Source of the DNA: an uncultured Granulosicoccaceae bacterium
GTDB taxonomy: Bacteria; Pseudomonadota; Gammaproteobacteria; Granulosicoccales; Granulosicoccaceae
DNA: 36,102 nt
Direction of reading: 5' to 3'
Assembly (NCBI GenBank): GCA_937951695.1
Contig: CALFBL010000394.1
Coordinates: forward strand, 1-36,102
The position numbers were made by a program, and so were the translations under genes. Shown piece by piece: positions 26,524 to 35,125 of this stretch. Below the pieces are notes generated by a model, which saw nothing but the letters and a program-made list of their open reading frames with translations, had not been told where the DNA came from and searched no databases. The first letter of the stretch is position 1; each line of letters opens with the position of its first letter.

Positions 26524-27744
26524 ATGGCCACTACTCACCGATGGGAATTTCGCGCACGCTTCAAAAAGCATTCATTTGGCTGGAAGTCGCAACCCGCGAT
26601 AAAACACATCAGAGAGGCGGTGACTGAAATAAAAAAAGTCGCAAAAAAAGACCCGCTACTGGCCGCAGACGGGTCGATTATTCTGCTCGAGAAACTGTCC
26701 CCCGCCCTGGAACAGGTCGACAGTTCGTCAGGATCCATCGGGACTGCGGTCAATAAAGCCATTGCCACTGTCGTCCCGATAATTGTCGCAGCCCCTGCTG
26801 ATGAACAAACCCGTATGGCCTGGCTAAAGCGTCTATTCCAAGCACACGCTGACGATGGTATACCCTATATAGAATCGCTGGCCGAATTCTGGGGCGAGCT
26901 ATGCGTGACACTCGACATTGCAAGCCGCTGGGCGGACGAGCTCCTGCCAACCACTCAAAGTGCGCTCAGCCCTGATCGGGAAAGGCGCGGTTTTTTTCAC
27001 GGTACCACTGCCTGTCTCAGTTCACTGTATTCAGCCAAACGATACGACGAATTGCTCGAATTGCTAGAACAGGAAAGCTTTTGGCCTTACAAGCGTTGGT
27101 CGGTTAAAGCACTCGCTGCACAGGGCAATAAGCGCAAAGCCATTGACTTGGCAGAACAAAGCCGTGATGCATGGGCAAGCGATGTTGATATTGATCAGCT
27201 ATGCGAAGCAATCCTGTACTCCATGGATGAGGTGGAAGAGGCGTACAAGCAGTACGGGCTGCGCGCCAATCGCGCCGGTACTTACACCTCGTGGTTTCGC
27301 GCTGTGGCCAAAAAGTATCCGGACAAGTCATCGGTGGATTTACTCAACGATCTGGTAGCCGAGACACCCGGCGAGGAGGGCAAATGGTTCGCTGCTGCAA
27401 AAGATGCAAAGCTATTTGATGAAGCGATTAAATTAGCCAGACAGTCACCCTGCTCACCACAAACGCTGACACGCGCCGCCAGAGACTTCGCCACCAGCCA
27501 GCCCGCCTTTGCGGCCGATGCAGGAATGACGGCCTTGCATTGGCTGATGGCTGGGCATTATTACGAAATTACGACTACCGACGTATCGGACGCCTATGCC
27601 TATACGATGACAGCGGCTGAAAATTCGGGCACTACAGTGCCGGTGCGCGGTTATATTGAAGCGCTGGTAGCAAGCAAGTCCGAAGCAAATAGCTTTGTTG
27701 CGAACATACTCACTCGAAGATTAAGCGAAGCCAAATCAAGCTGA
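26524..27744 (+). CDS. Conserved alpha-helical protein of unknown function
   Basis: This 406-aa cytoplasmic protein has no signal peptide or membrane segment. It opens with HRWEFRARFKKHSFGWKSQP, a basic N-terminus I remember from a family of conserved hypothetical proteins scattered through proteobacterial accessory regions. The rest is helical and TPR/alpha-solenoid-like (for example KRWSVKALAAQGNKRKAIDL and EGKWFAAAKDAKLFDEAIKLA). This suggests a scaffold for protein or nucleic-acid binding; no catalytic motif was seen. The ATG has no clear Shine-Dalgarno. It lies downstream of the SNF2 helicase and the HSQCLE pair, in what looks like an accessory block. Confidence 0.75.
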   Translation: MATTHRWEFRARFKKHSFGWKSQPAIKHIREAVTEIKKVAKKDPLLAADGSIILLEKLSPALEQVDSSSGSIGTAVNKAIATVVPIIVAAPADEQTRMAWLKRLFQAHADDGIPYIESLAEFWGELCVTLDIASRWADELLPTTQSALSPDRERRGFFHGTTACLSSLYSAKRYDELLELLEQESFWPYKRWSVKALAAQGNKRKAIDLAEQSRDAWASDVDIDQLCEAILYSMDEVEEAYKQYGLRANRAGTYTSWFRAVAKKYPDKSSVDLLNDLVAETPGEEGKWFAAAKDAKLFDEAIKLARQSPCSPQTLTRAARDFATSQPAFAADAGMTALHWLMAGHYYEITTTDVSDAYAYTMTAAENSGTTVPVRGYIEALVASKSEANSFVANILTRRLSEAKSS

Positions 27745-27883
27745 TGCAACAGATAGACGCGCCGTCTGACATATAAATCAAATAGTTAGATGCGCCGCCG
27801 TGTAGCGCCACCCAGTACCAGTGCAAGCAGAAACTCACTAGTGCAGTTAAGCTTATCTCTCATCCAAAATACACTTTCCAATC

Positions 27884-28375
27884 ATGCTTGAACCCATCGT
27901 ACAACAAACACTGGATGACTGTGACATCCAACACGAAGCTGTTGCTTGCTCCGACGAGTTTGCTGACACTGCACGCTTTTGCGAACATTACGGGTATCCG
28001 CTTGATATATCGGCAAACGCGCTGTTGATTGGCTCGACCAAGGGTGAACCCAAATTCGCCTTATGCCTTGTGCTTGCCCATTGCCGGCTAGACACCAACA
28101 AGGTGGCCCGAAAAAAACTGGGTGTTAGGCGCATTTCCTTTGCCACACCCGAACAAACCATGGAAATGACCGGCATGAAGCTTGGTGGTGTCACACCCAT
28201 GGGTGTTCCGGCAACCTTGCCCATCTGGATTGATGCGCAGATCATGGCATGCGAGAAGATTATACTAGGCGGCGGTAATCGCACATCCAAGCTGATTGTA
28301 CTCCCGGACCAATTGCTCAAGCTGCCCAATTCTGAAGTGGTGGAACATCTGGCAATGATTAAACATCAAAGTTAA
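27884..28375 (+). CDS. YbaK/EbsC-type aminoacyl-tRNA deacylase
   Basis: This 163-aa single-domain protein matches the YbaK/ProX editing fold, with KFALCLVLAHCRLDTNKVARKKLG holding the conserved Lys region and MKLGGVTPMGVP the GGxxPxG loop. Relatives hydrolyse mischarged tRNAs such as Cys-tRNA(Pro) or Ala-tRNA(Pro) in the cytoplasm. The remaining sequence is divergent enough that the tRNA specificity cannot be given. It converges on the Gfo/Idh/MocA gene with only ten bases between the stops. Confidence 0.85.
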   Translation: MLEPIVQQTLDDCDIQHEAVACSDEFADTARFCEHYGYPLDISANALLIGSTKGEPKFALCLVLAHCRLDTNKVARKKLGVRRISFATPEQTMEMTGMKLGGVTPMGVPATLPIWIDAQIMACEKIILGGGNRTSKLIVLPDQLLKLPNSEVVEHLAMIKHQS

Positions 28376-28381
28376 ACGTTA

Positions 28382-28410
28382 AAGCTTAAAGAAATACCTC
28401 TTTAAAGCTT
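28382..28410. terminator. AT-rich hairpin at convergent gene ends
   Basis: AAGCTTAAAGA (28382-28392) pairs with TCTTTAAAGCTT (28399-28410) around a six-base loop, with one bulge. It overlaps the last codons of the Gfo/Idh/MocA gene and lies just past the YbaK-like stop. It is AT-rich, so any terminator role is tentative. Confidence 0.4.
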
Positions 28411-29420
28411 ACCCACGATCCCTTGTCATGGGAGGTATAAACCGCCTCCTCGATTTCCCGGTTGACAAGATAATCGACAGCCTCGTTTTCCAGTGTCGAT
28501 CCTTTTAGCAGATGATCGACAACATGACGATTCGTTCGATAAACACAGTCACCACCAAATTCGACATCATCAAAACTGTACTCGCAAACAACGGATTCAG
28601 TTTCACCCAGTAAGCGACAACGGATAATTCCATACCCGTCTAAAGACAGCGTTCCAGCAGAGCCTTCAATCACCATTTCCCCCATGGTGCGTCGAGGATT
28701 GTCGGAGGCATGATCCACAAGGCGATTGCCGTTGAATGTGCCTCGCATTCCATTGCAGAATTCTATTATGACGATTCCGGCATCCTCTCCCGCGATAACT
28801 GGATTCAATGTTGACAAGCGTGCAAACAACCCGCTGATATCACCAAAGAGATAACGAAATACATCGATAAAATGCACCCCTGTTTCCTGAATAAGAAATC
28901 GTTTTTGTTGTTGGAAATACGGCTGGCGTTCCAGATAGGCGGACGGGCCTTGTCCATCGCCCGGTCGTAAATTGAATTGAACTTCATAGAGTTCACCGAT
29001 TAGGCCTGTAGACAGCAGCCGATGTATCTCCCGATACCACGGTTGGAAGCGAAAATTTTCGTGCACGACAACCATGGCTCTGGCAGCGACGATAGTCTCC
29101 ACTAATGAGCGCGCTTCAAGCAGATCGTTGCAAAAGGGCTTCTGGCAAATACAAGGGATACCCAGATCGATACACCGTTTGATAATAGCTGTATGAGACG
29201 GAGGTGGTGTAACAATATCCACCAGCGCTGGACTGGCTTGCTCTAACAAGCTATCGATGTTGGTATACACGGACGAAATATCGTAGTGTTCGGCGATTGT
29301 CTGCCCTGTACTTTCATCCTGTGCGTGTAGAGCAACGATTCTGACGTCATCCAAACGCTGCCAAGCACGGTAGTGAAACTGACTAAAGTAACCGGTACCG
29401 ATAACGGCGACATCAAGCAT
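28386..29420 (-). CDS. Gfo/Idh/MocA-family oxidoreductase
   Basis: This 344-aa NAD(P)-dependent sugar or polyol dehydrogenase begins its Rossmann fold with VIGTGYFSQFHYRAW. PCICQKPFCNDL carries the KP catalytic signature (family EKP), and QETGVHFIDVFRYLFG contains the later catalytic His/Asp positions. Family members oxidise or reduce inositols, sugars and sugar acids; the substrate is unknown. Its ATG overlaps the stop of the preceding dehydrogenase gene as TAATG, so the two are probably translationally coupled. It is the last gene of the three-gene cluster with the lactonase. Confidence 0.92.
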   Translation of the reverse strand: MLDVAVIGTGYFSQFHYRAWQRLDDVRIVALHAQDESTGQTIAEHYDISSVYTNIDSLLEQASPALVDIVTPPPSHTAIIKRCIDLGIPCICQKPFCNDLLEARSLVETIVAARAMVVVHENFRFQPWYREIHRLLSTGLIGELYEVQFNLRPGDGQGPSAYLERQPYFQQQKRFLIQETGVHFIDVFRYLFGDISGLFARLSTLNPVIAGEDAGIVIIEFCNGMRGTFNGNRLVDHASDNPRRTMGEMVIEGSAGTLSLDGYGIIRCRLLGETESVVCEYSFDDVEFGGDCVYRTNRHVVDHLLKGSTLENEAVDYLVNREIEEAVYTSHDKGSWVSFKEVFL

Positions 29421-30544
29421 TACAGTAGTTCGACATACAGGGTATTCACGTGATGACTGACCGCACGCGTCACCTCATCAAGCCCTGCAGAACCGCCTAG
29501 TTCTGCGGTAACCAGATCTCCTTGCGCAAAGGCCGCGTCCACTGCACGCTCTATCAATCCTGCGGCAAGCCTGGCATTGTCATCGTTGTGTTTCTCTGCA
29601 AGCCACTCGAGCATCATGGCACCCGACAGAAACATCGCTGTCGGATTGGCCAGTGCTTTTCCTGCGATATCCGGTGCACTGCCGTGACAGGGCTGGAACA
29701 CGGCATGCCGATCACCGATATCCGCTGACGGCGCATAGCCCATGCCACCGATCAAACCGGCACCGAGATCCGATAAAATGTCGCCGAACATATTTTCAGT
29801 CACCATCACATCGTACTCCCAGGGCTTACACAGTAAATTCAAGGACATGATATCGACATAGGCATGATCTGCGGGTATATCGTAGTGTTCTGCAACTTCG
29901 TAGAATATTTGCCTGAAAAACGCGAAAGCCGTAAAGACGTTCGCTTTATCGATGCAAGTCATGCGCGCTTTACGAGAATCTTTGCCTGCTCGTTTACGAC
30001 GACGTGATTCGGCCAAGGAAAAACTGGCCTTGAACAACTTCTCAGATATCCCGCGAGTGATGAGCAGCGTTTCACGGGCTTCCTTATTATCAATGATTGC
30101 TCCCTTACCATAGGATGCAAACAAGCCTTCGACGGATTCCCGTACCAACACAAAATCGATCGCCTTAGCCCTCGAATCAGATAAAGGCCCCGGCACCCCC
30201 GGAATACTTCGAATGGGACGTATACCCGCGTACAGTTCTAAATCAAAACGCAATTGTATTTGCGGTGTAATCTCGGTACCGTCTTCATAACGTATGGCAG
30301 GGTCTCCCATTGCTGCAAGCAGAATGGCGTCGGCAGCTTTAGCGACCTGCATCGACGATTCCGGTAAGGCGCTGCCAAGCTCCCGGTAAGCTCGTGCACC
30401 CGCCGGTACCTCCTCAGTGAGCAAGGCGATGTTACCCACCCGTTCACAAGCCCGATGCAACAACTCGAGGCACGGCGTCATTATTTCTGTACCGATGCCA
30501 TCCCCCGGAAAGACAGCAATCGAATACATTCTGGAATCAGCCAC
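29420..30544 (-). CDS. Isocitrate/isopropylmalate/tartrate dehydrogenase-family enzyme
   Basis: This 374-aa beta-decarboxylating dehydrogenase opens with YSIAVFPGDGIGTEI. VLVRESVEGLFASYG, ENMFGDILSDLGAGLIGGMG (metal-binding Asp residues) and CHGSAPDIAGKALANPT (nucleotide site) follow. Unlike canonical LeuB it is placed with a lactonase and a Gfo-type dehydrogenase. It may act on a carbohydrate-derived 2-hydroxy diacid such as tartrate or a malate analogue; this is inference. The insertion RRRKRAGKDSRKARM (about residues 180-195) is unusually basic. GTG 30544 has AAGG about 11 bases upstream; ATG 30529 is an alternative start without a clear site. Confidence 0.88.
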   Translation of the reverse strand: MADSRMYSIAVFPGDGIGTEIMTPCLELLHRACERVGNIALLTEEVPAGARAYRELGSALPESSMQVAKAADAILLAAMGDPAIRYEDGTEITPQIQLRFDLELYAGIRPIRSIPGVPGPLSDSRAKAIDFVLVRESVEGLFASYGKGAIIDNKEARETLLITRGISEKLFKASFSLAESRRRKRAGKDSRKARMTCIDKANVFTAFAFFRQIFYEVAEHYDIPADHAYVDIMSLNLLCKPWEYDVMVTENMFGDILSDLGAGLIGGMGYAPSADIGDRHAVFQPCHGSAPDIAGKALANPTAMFLSGAMMLEWLAEKHNDDNARLAAGLIERAVDAAFAQGDLVTAELGGSAGLDEVTRAVSHHVNTLYVELL

Positions 30545-30647
30545 TGATTGAGTACCTTGGTGATCGGACGGGATAGATTAGACCAGAGTCAGTGCTACCG
30601 ACAAGCATAATTTGGCAAGCTCATTCGATACGCTCAGGCGTTTCCCA

Positions 30648-31685
30648 TCATTGGCCTGCGAAATCTTCAAGGTCACCCAGGGCAACATGCCAGTGGGGTA
30701 AAGGTGCGCCGGGTACCGGGACATCGATCCAAGGAATGGCGTTCCCTAGCAAATTACCAAGATAGGCACGCGTTAAGTCGGTTCCACCAAAAGCCAGATT
30801 TGAAATATTCTTCAGCACTTTACTGTTAACCTGGTCAAGATGGGGTCGGCCCATCGTACCCGTCTCGAAAGCGTCCATCGCGCGGATAACATGGGAAGGA
30901 TCGGAGTCTTCCAGAAACAGGTTAATTTGTCGATCTTCAGTGATGTGAAGTATGCGGTTACTGACAATGCTGGTGACCCACAAGCCACCGTCAGCATCGA
31001 GCGCAAGCCCATCGGGAAATGTGCCATGACCAAACTCGACGAGCACCTGCCGTTCACTTAAACTGGCGTCGCTATGCAGGCGAAACCGCGTCAAGCGTTG
31101 GGCAAATGTCTCGTTAATGAACACCGCTTCCCGAGATTCGTCAATCACACATTCATTGGTGTAGCCAAGACCGTCGGCCACAATGCGAGCATCGGTTTCA
31201 CCCGGTTCGCACACCGCGATGAATCCGGATGAGGCACTCGGGCGATAATCCAATGATCGAGGAATTTTGCGAGTACTGACGGTTATCCAAAGTCTATCCT
31301 GGGTATCTTTCACAACATAATTGGCAGGCGGCATGGGTTCTGACTGCACGGTCAAGACCACCGGCTCCAAATGACCTGTCGCATCCAGACGAAAAACACC
31401 CCCGCGCTCATCACCGAGATGAGCCAGTAAGAATTGTCCATTCTCCTCCAGTGCGATGCCATTCGGTTTCAACCCGTTATCCAACCAGCCACTAAGGGAG
31501 TCCGGAATATCGGCGAGGATGTGTCGGGTTTCACTGCGGGTGTTGATAAGGCTGACACCGCCCGAACCGGACCAGGAGGGGACGCAAAGCAACCCACTGC
31601 TGTGGGCAACAGCGCACTCAGGACGCGTCAGGCCATCGCCTACCCAGCCTGCAATGGCCGAAACTAAAGGCTTCTTGTTCCTCAC
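30648..31685 (-). CDS. SMP-30/gluconolactonase-like sugar lactone hydrolase
   Basis: This is a six-bladed beta-propeller of 345 aa. Metal-ligand positions typical of SMP-30/gluconolactonase can be seen: PECAV near the N-terminus (Glu), GYTNECVID (Asn), and FPDGLALDADGGLWV (Asp). It would open a sugar lactone to the aldonic acid. No signal peptide is visible, so it is cytoplasmic. The GTG start is supported by AAGG five bases upstream. It is the first gene of the cluster with the two dehydrogenases (103 bp gap to the next gene). It is divergent from the 477-aa gene, and the shared intergenic region holds interlocked inverted repeats. Confidence 0.87.
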   Translation of the reverse strand: MRNKKPLVSAIAGWVGDGLTRPECAVAHSSGLLCVPSWSGSGGVSLINTRSETRHILADIPDSLSGWLDNGLKPNGIALEENGQFLLAHLGDERGGVFRLDATGHLEPVVLTVQSEPMPPANYVVKDTQDRLWITVSTRKIPRSLDYRPSASSGFIAVCEPGETDARIVADGLGYTNECVIDESREAVFINETFAQRLTRFRLHSDASLSERQVLVEFGHGTFPDGLALDADGGLWVTSIVSNRILHITEDRQINLFLEDSDPSHVIRAMDAFETGTMGRPHLDQVNSKVLKNISNLAFGGTDLTRAYLGNLLGNAIPWIDVPVPGAPLPHWHVALGDLEDFAGQ

Positions 31686-31743
31686 TGTCGCCTTCTAGCG
31701 CGCTTTGGATTGCGTCATTTTTCGTTGTTTCATGGGCTCTTAT

Positions 31744-31785
31744 CTAGAGTAATCGATCTCTAGCGGCGACCCGGACCCGCTAGAG
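31744..31785. promoter_or_regulatory. Interlocking inverted repeats in the divergent promoter region
   Basis: CTCTAGCGG (31758-31766) and CCGCTAGAG (31777-31785) form a perfect nine-base-pair inverted repeat with a ten-base spacer. CTAGAG at 31744-31749 can instead pair with CTCTAG at 31758-31763. The region lies 60 bp upstream of the lactonase start, so it may be a multi-site operator for a LacI- or GntR-like regulator. On the plus strand it could form alternative hairpins in the 477-aa gene's leader. No regulator gene is adjacent. Confidence 0.5.
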
Positions 31786-31918
31786 TCCCCTTTCAGGGAA
31801 AATCGGTCGGATAGTTGCTACACGGTAGAATTGGCAGCGTTTCACCGCGAGTACCCTGTTCAGCGTTTAGCCAGCATGAACACGCCCAAACCTATTTAAC
31901 CTGTTTGCAGAGTTTGCC

Positions 31919-33352
31919 ATGACCTCCACCCAACCACAACCGACGGCACGCGTCAGCGGTCGCTCAACGAGTGCTAAAGCCTTACGGCTGAATCTCGACG
32001 AGAAGAAATACGGCACTATCGCAGAAATTGGCGCGGGACAGGAGGTGGCACGCCATTTCTTTCTGGCAGGGGCTGCGGCTGGAACGGTGGCGAAAACGAT
32101 GTCTGCCTACGACATGCAATTCTCCGATGCCATCTACGGTGTGCAGGACGGCGGCCGATACGTCTCTTACGATCGCGTCAATGCCATGCTTGAGACAGAA
32201 TTTTCGTTGGTGGTAGACCGGGTTAAGGAAACCCGGCCTAAAGCGTCACGCTTTTTTGCCTATGCCGCCACAGTCTCAGCGAAAAGTTACAACCGCGATA
32301 ATGAATGTCACGCTTGGTGTGGCGTGCGTGTTCAAACCTATCCGGGTGCGGAAGCATCCAACATTATCATCCATGTACGAATGCGCGATAAAACCGCCGA
32401 AATGCAACAGGAAACACTCGGTGTTGTTGGCGTCAATTTAATCTACGCCGCGTACTACTACTTTGAAGATCCCAGAAAACTCATCAATTCACTGACCGAC
32501 AATTTGGGCTCTGATCAAATCGAGATTGATTCCATTTTTTTCAATGGTCCCTATTTTGAAGATATCGACAACCAAGCTATTAACTTGCACTTGATTAGAA
32601 GCTGGAAAACACGGGCCATTATTTTTAACCCAGATGGCACCGTAGCGGTCCCATCAAACATTTTGTACAAAAAGAATGTGTTAACCATTCGAGGATCATT
32701 TAAGCCGATCACCAATCTCAACGTGGATATGATCGAGCAAAGCAAAAACGCATTTCAAAAAGCACATGATGTGACCGACAAAAACACCCTCGTATTAGCA
32801 GAAATCACTCTGAACGATCTGAACGGCAACGACCTAATGGTGCCAGAGGAAGATCTGATACACCGAGTGACGCAACTCAACGCTCTCGGATACTCGGTGA
32901 TGATCTCTGACTACACGCGATACTTCTCTCTCAGAGCCTATTTTCGCCAGTACACATCGCTTCAAATCGGCATCGTGCTGGGAATGAAAAATGTGCGAGA
33001 AATCTTTGATGAAGAAACCTACGTGGGTGTCGAAGGCGGCATACTGGAAGGTTTTGGTAAATTGTTTCCTGACAACACCCGCTTGTTTGTTTATCCAGAG
33101 CTCAATGAAGCCGGCGAGCTGCAAGAATCCAGCTCACTGAAAGTACCCGATCATCTTCGCTATTTGTACCGACACCTGTTAGAGAATGAATTCATCTCGA
33201 GCATTAACTGTGGCAATCGGAGTCTGTTGTCAATCTACTCACGTAAGATCTTGGCGCAATTGCCAAATGGGCCCGGTGACTGGGAACAAAAGATCCCGCC
33301 ACAAATTGCCGAACAGATAAAGACACACCGGCTGTTTGGGTATCGCCCTTAG
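31919..33352 (+). CDS. Conserved soluble protein of unknown function, often labelled TonB-dependent receptor
   Basis: This 477-aa protein has no signal peptide, plug or barrel. Its N-terminal KKYGTIAEIGAGQEVARHFF and TMSAYDMQFSDAIYG, and the later NVDMIEQSKNAF and VGVEGGILEGFGKLF, match, as I recall, a family spread over Bacteroidetes and Proteobacteria. That family is often named 'TonB-dependent receptor' or 'nicotinate-nucleotide adenylyltransferase' in databases. Neither name fits what is seen: the sequence looks soluble and cytoplasmic, with no HxGH nucleotidyltransferase motif. Function is unknown. It stands alone, divergent from the lactonase cluster, with an ATG start and no strong Shine-Dalgarno. 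Confidence 0.85.
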   Translation: MTSTQPQPTARVSGRSTSAKALRLNLDEKKYGTIAEIGAGQEVARHFFLAGAAAGTVAKTMSAYDMQFSDAIYGVQDGGRYVSYDRVNAMLETEFSLVVDRVKETRPKASRFFAYAATVSAKSYNRDNECHAWCGVRVQTYPGAEASNIIIHVRMRDKTAEMQQETLGVVGVNLIYAAYYYFEDPRKLINSLTDNLGSDQIEIDSIFFNGPYFEDIDNQAINLHLIRSWKTRAIIFNPDGTVAVPSNILYKKNVLTIRGSFKPITNLNVDMIEQSKNAFQKAHDVTDKNTLVLAEITLNDLNGNDLMVPEEDLIHRVTQLNALGYSVMISDYTRYFSLRAYFRQYTSLQIGIVLGMKNVREIFDEETYVGVEGGILEGFGKLFPDNTRLFVYPELNEAGELQESSSLKVPDHLRYLYRHLLENEFISSINCGNRSLLSIYSRKILAQLPNGPGDWEQKIPPQIAEQIKTHRLFGYRP

Positions 33353-33415
33353 GCGGGCGAACACTCAGTGCTGCCAATACACCACGCCAAATATCGGTGA
33401 TTGCTCACACACTGT

Positions 33416-33826
33416 TTACTCTACTTGAAATTCCGGATCAACCGGAACCTGCAAAGCAGTTACCAGATGATTGGTCGACGCGGCCAAGGCCACGATCTGC
33501 ATCAACTCCCCATGCTCGGCGTCGCTCATGCCTTTGGCTTTAGCCGCTGCCGTATGCGAATGCACGCAGTAGCTGCATCCGTTAGCTACTGAGACTGCGA
33601 TGTAGATCATTTCGCGAGTTTTTGCATCAAGCTCTCCCGGTACCGTCATCAACGATTTTACCGTCTCCCAGGTGCGTTCCAGCCCAGGCGGATCAGCCGC
33701 CAAGGCCCGCCAGATATTGTTAACGAAGTCTGAACCCCGGGTCTCGCGGATGTCATCGAAAACCGCCTTGACCTTCGGGTTCGCTTCCACTTCAGCGTCG
33801 GTGTACAGATGCGTCGTTGCCATCAT
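33416..33826 (-). CDS. Carboxymuconolactone decarboxylase/AhpD-like protein
   Basis: The protein (136 aa) has NGCSYCVHSHTAAAKAKG, the CxxC-x3-His redox site of the AhpD/carboxymuconolactone decarboxylase family, with ELDAKTREMIYIAVSVA before it. Proteins with the CxxCxxxH site usually act as peroxidases or disulfide reductants in oxidative-stress defence rather than as true decarboxylases. Two in-frame ATGs (MMATTH) open it, preceded by AGGAG. It lies 76 bp downstream of the quinone oxidoreductase on the same strand, so the pair may be one unit. Confidence 0.9.
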   Translation of the reverse strand: MMATTHLYTDAEVEANPKVKAVFDDIRETRGSDFVNNIWRALAADPPGLERTWETVKSLMTVPGELDAKTREMIYIAVSVANGCSYCVHSHTAAAKAKGMSDAEHGELMQIVALAASTNHLVTALQVPVDPEFQVE

Positions 33827-33901
33827 GTGGCTCCTGTCTTGTGGTTAGAACGAATCCGCTCACACTGTCCGTCATAAACGGTCCTGTTGCAGTCCGCAGT
33901 G

Positions 33902-34876
33902 TTATGGAATCAATACCAGCGATCCGCCACCCGTCATGCGTTCAAGCGTGTCGTGCGCCTGGCTTGCGTATGCTAACGCCATGGGAGTCGCCTGCGCGGG
34001 AGACAAAACGCCCGACTGGAAATTATGCATCGCCTTCTGCGCCATTCGTCGATACTGATTCGAGTTTTGTAGATAGTGGAACAAAATCGGGCGCGACACC
34101 GTGAGCGACTTCGTGGCCAGTGTGCCCATGGTAATCGGATCAACTGCTCCCGAGGACTGACCAAAATTCACTAGATGCCCGCACAACGCCAACGATTGAA
34201 TGGAACCTGCAAAGGTATCTGCCCCAACGGAATCGTAGACAATGTCCACACCGGTTCCATCGGTGAGCTCGGCCAACGATTGAACAAAATCGACTTCCCG
34301 GTACTTTATTGTATGGTTGCAGCCGTTGCTTTTGGCGATACCCGCTTTAGCCTCAGTACCCACCGTTCCAATCACAACAGCCCCCATGTTGGCGGCACTC
34401 TGACAGAGCATACGACCCACTCCACCCGCAGCGGCGTGTACAAGAACTGTGATACCCGGTTTGATGGGATGCACATAAGCCGTCAGCATGTCAACTGTCA
34501 TAGCCCGCAACAAGTTAGACGCAGCCGTTTCGTCACTGACGTCATCGGGAATCGGTACGGCAAGTGTTGCTGCCAGAGTCCGGTGAGACGCGTAGGCCCC
34601 GTACCCACCGGTTACGTAGGCAATGCGGTCCCCGGGCTTCAATCCCTTCACACTCTCACCCACAGATTCAACAACACCGACTGCTTCACAGCCAGGAATG
34701 CCCGGCAAGTCAAGCGTCTTGTACAAACCAGAACGCACATAGACATCGTGATAGTTCACGCCCACAGCTGTCTGTCTAACCAGAATTTCACCCTCAGCAG
34801 GTTCTGGCTGGGCAATGTCTTCGAATTTTAATTGATCTGAATCGCCGTAGGCACGGATCACGATGGCGTTTGGCAT
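33902..34876 (-). CDS. NADPH:quinone oxidoreductase, MDR family
   Basis: This 324-aa zinc-less medium-chain dehydrogenase/reductase shows the GroES-like N-terminal half (GVNYHDVYVRSGLYKTL, GIPGCEAVGVVESVG) and the NADPH-binding HAAAGGVGRMLCQSAA. NSNQYRRMAQKAM is near the C-terminus, as in QorA-type enzymes. These reduce quinones by one electron or other enones using NADPH. No structural-zinc cysteine cluster is present, consistent with QOR rather than alcohol dehydrogenase. The ATG has AAGGAG six bases upstream. The AhpD-like gene follows; together they suggest redox defence. Confidence 0.9.
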   Translation of the reverse strand: MPNAIVIRAYGDSDQLKFEDIAQPEPAEGEILVRQTAVGVNYHDVYVRSGLYKTLDLPGIPGCEAVGVVESVGESVKGLKPGDRIAYVTGGYGAYASHRTLAATLAVPIPDDVSDETAASNLLRAMTVDMLTAYVHPIKPGITVLVHAAAGGVGRMLCQSAANMGAVVIGTVGTEAKAGIAKSNGCNHTIKYREVDFVQSLAELTDGTGVDIVYDSVGADTFAGSIQSLALCGHLVNFGQSSGAVDPITMGTLATKSLTVSRPILFHYLQNSNQYRRMAQKAMHNFQSGVLSPAQATPMALAYASQAHDTLERMTGGGSLVLIP

Positions 34877-35125
34877 AGGGGCTCCTTAAGATCATCGCAC
34901 TTATGACAGGTCCATGCGACATAGCTGTTCACTGTATGCAAGCTCCATATTTTCAGCGTACTTAGACTAAACTATCTGCACCACCGCGTCGACACTGATT
35001 CCAGCCGGGATCCGACGTTCCTCGGCACCGGCAAAAGCGCACACTAGTTGGCGATACGGAAAAGAGATGCCCAGTGATTGTTAATTTCGCGAACTGTCGA
35101 TTGTTTTCAACAGCGGCCACACCGC

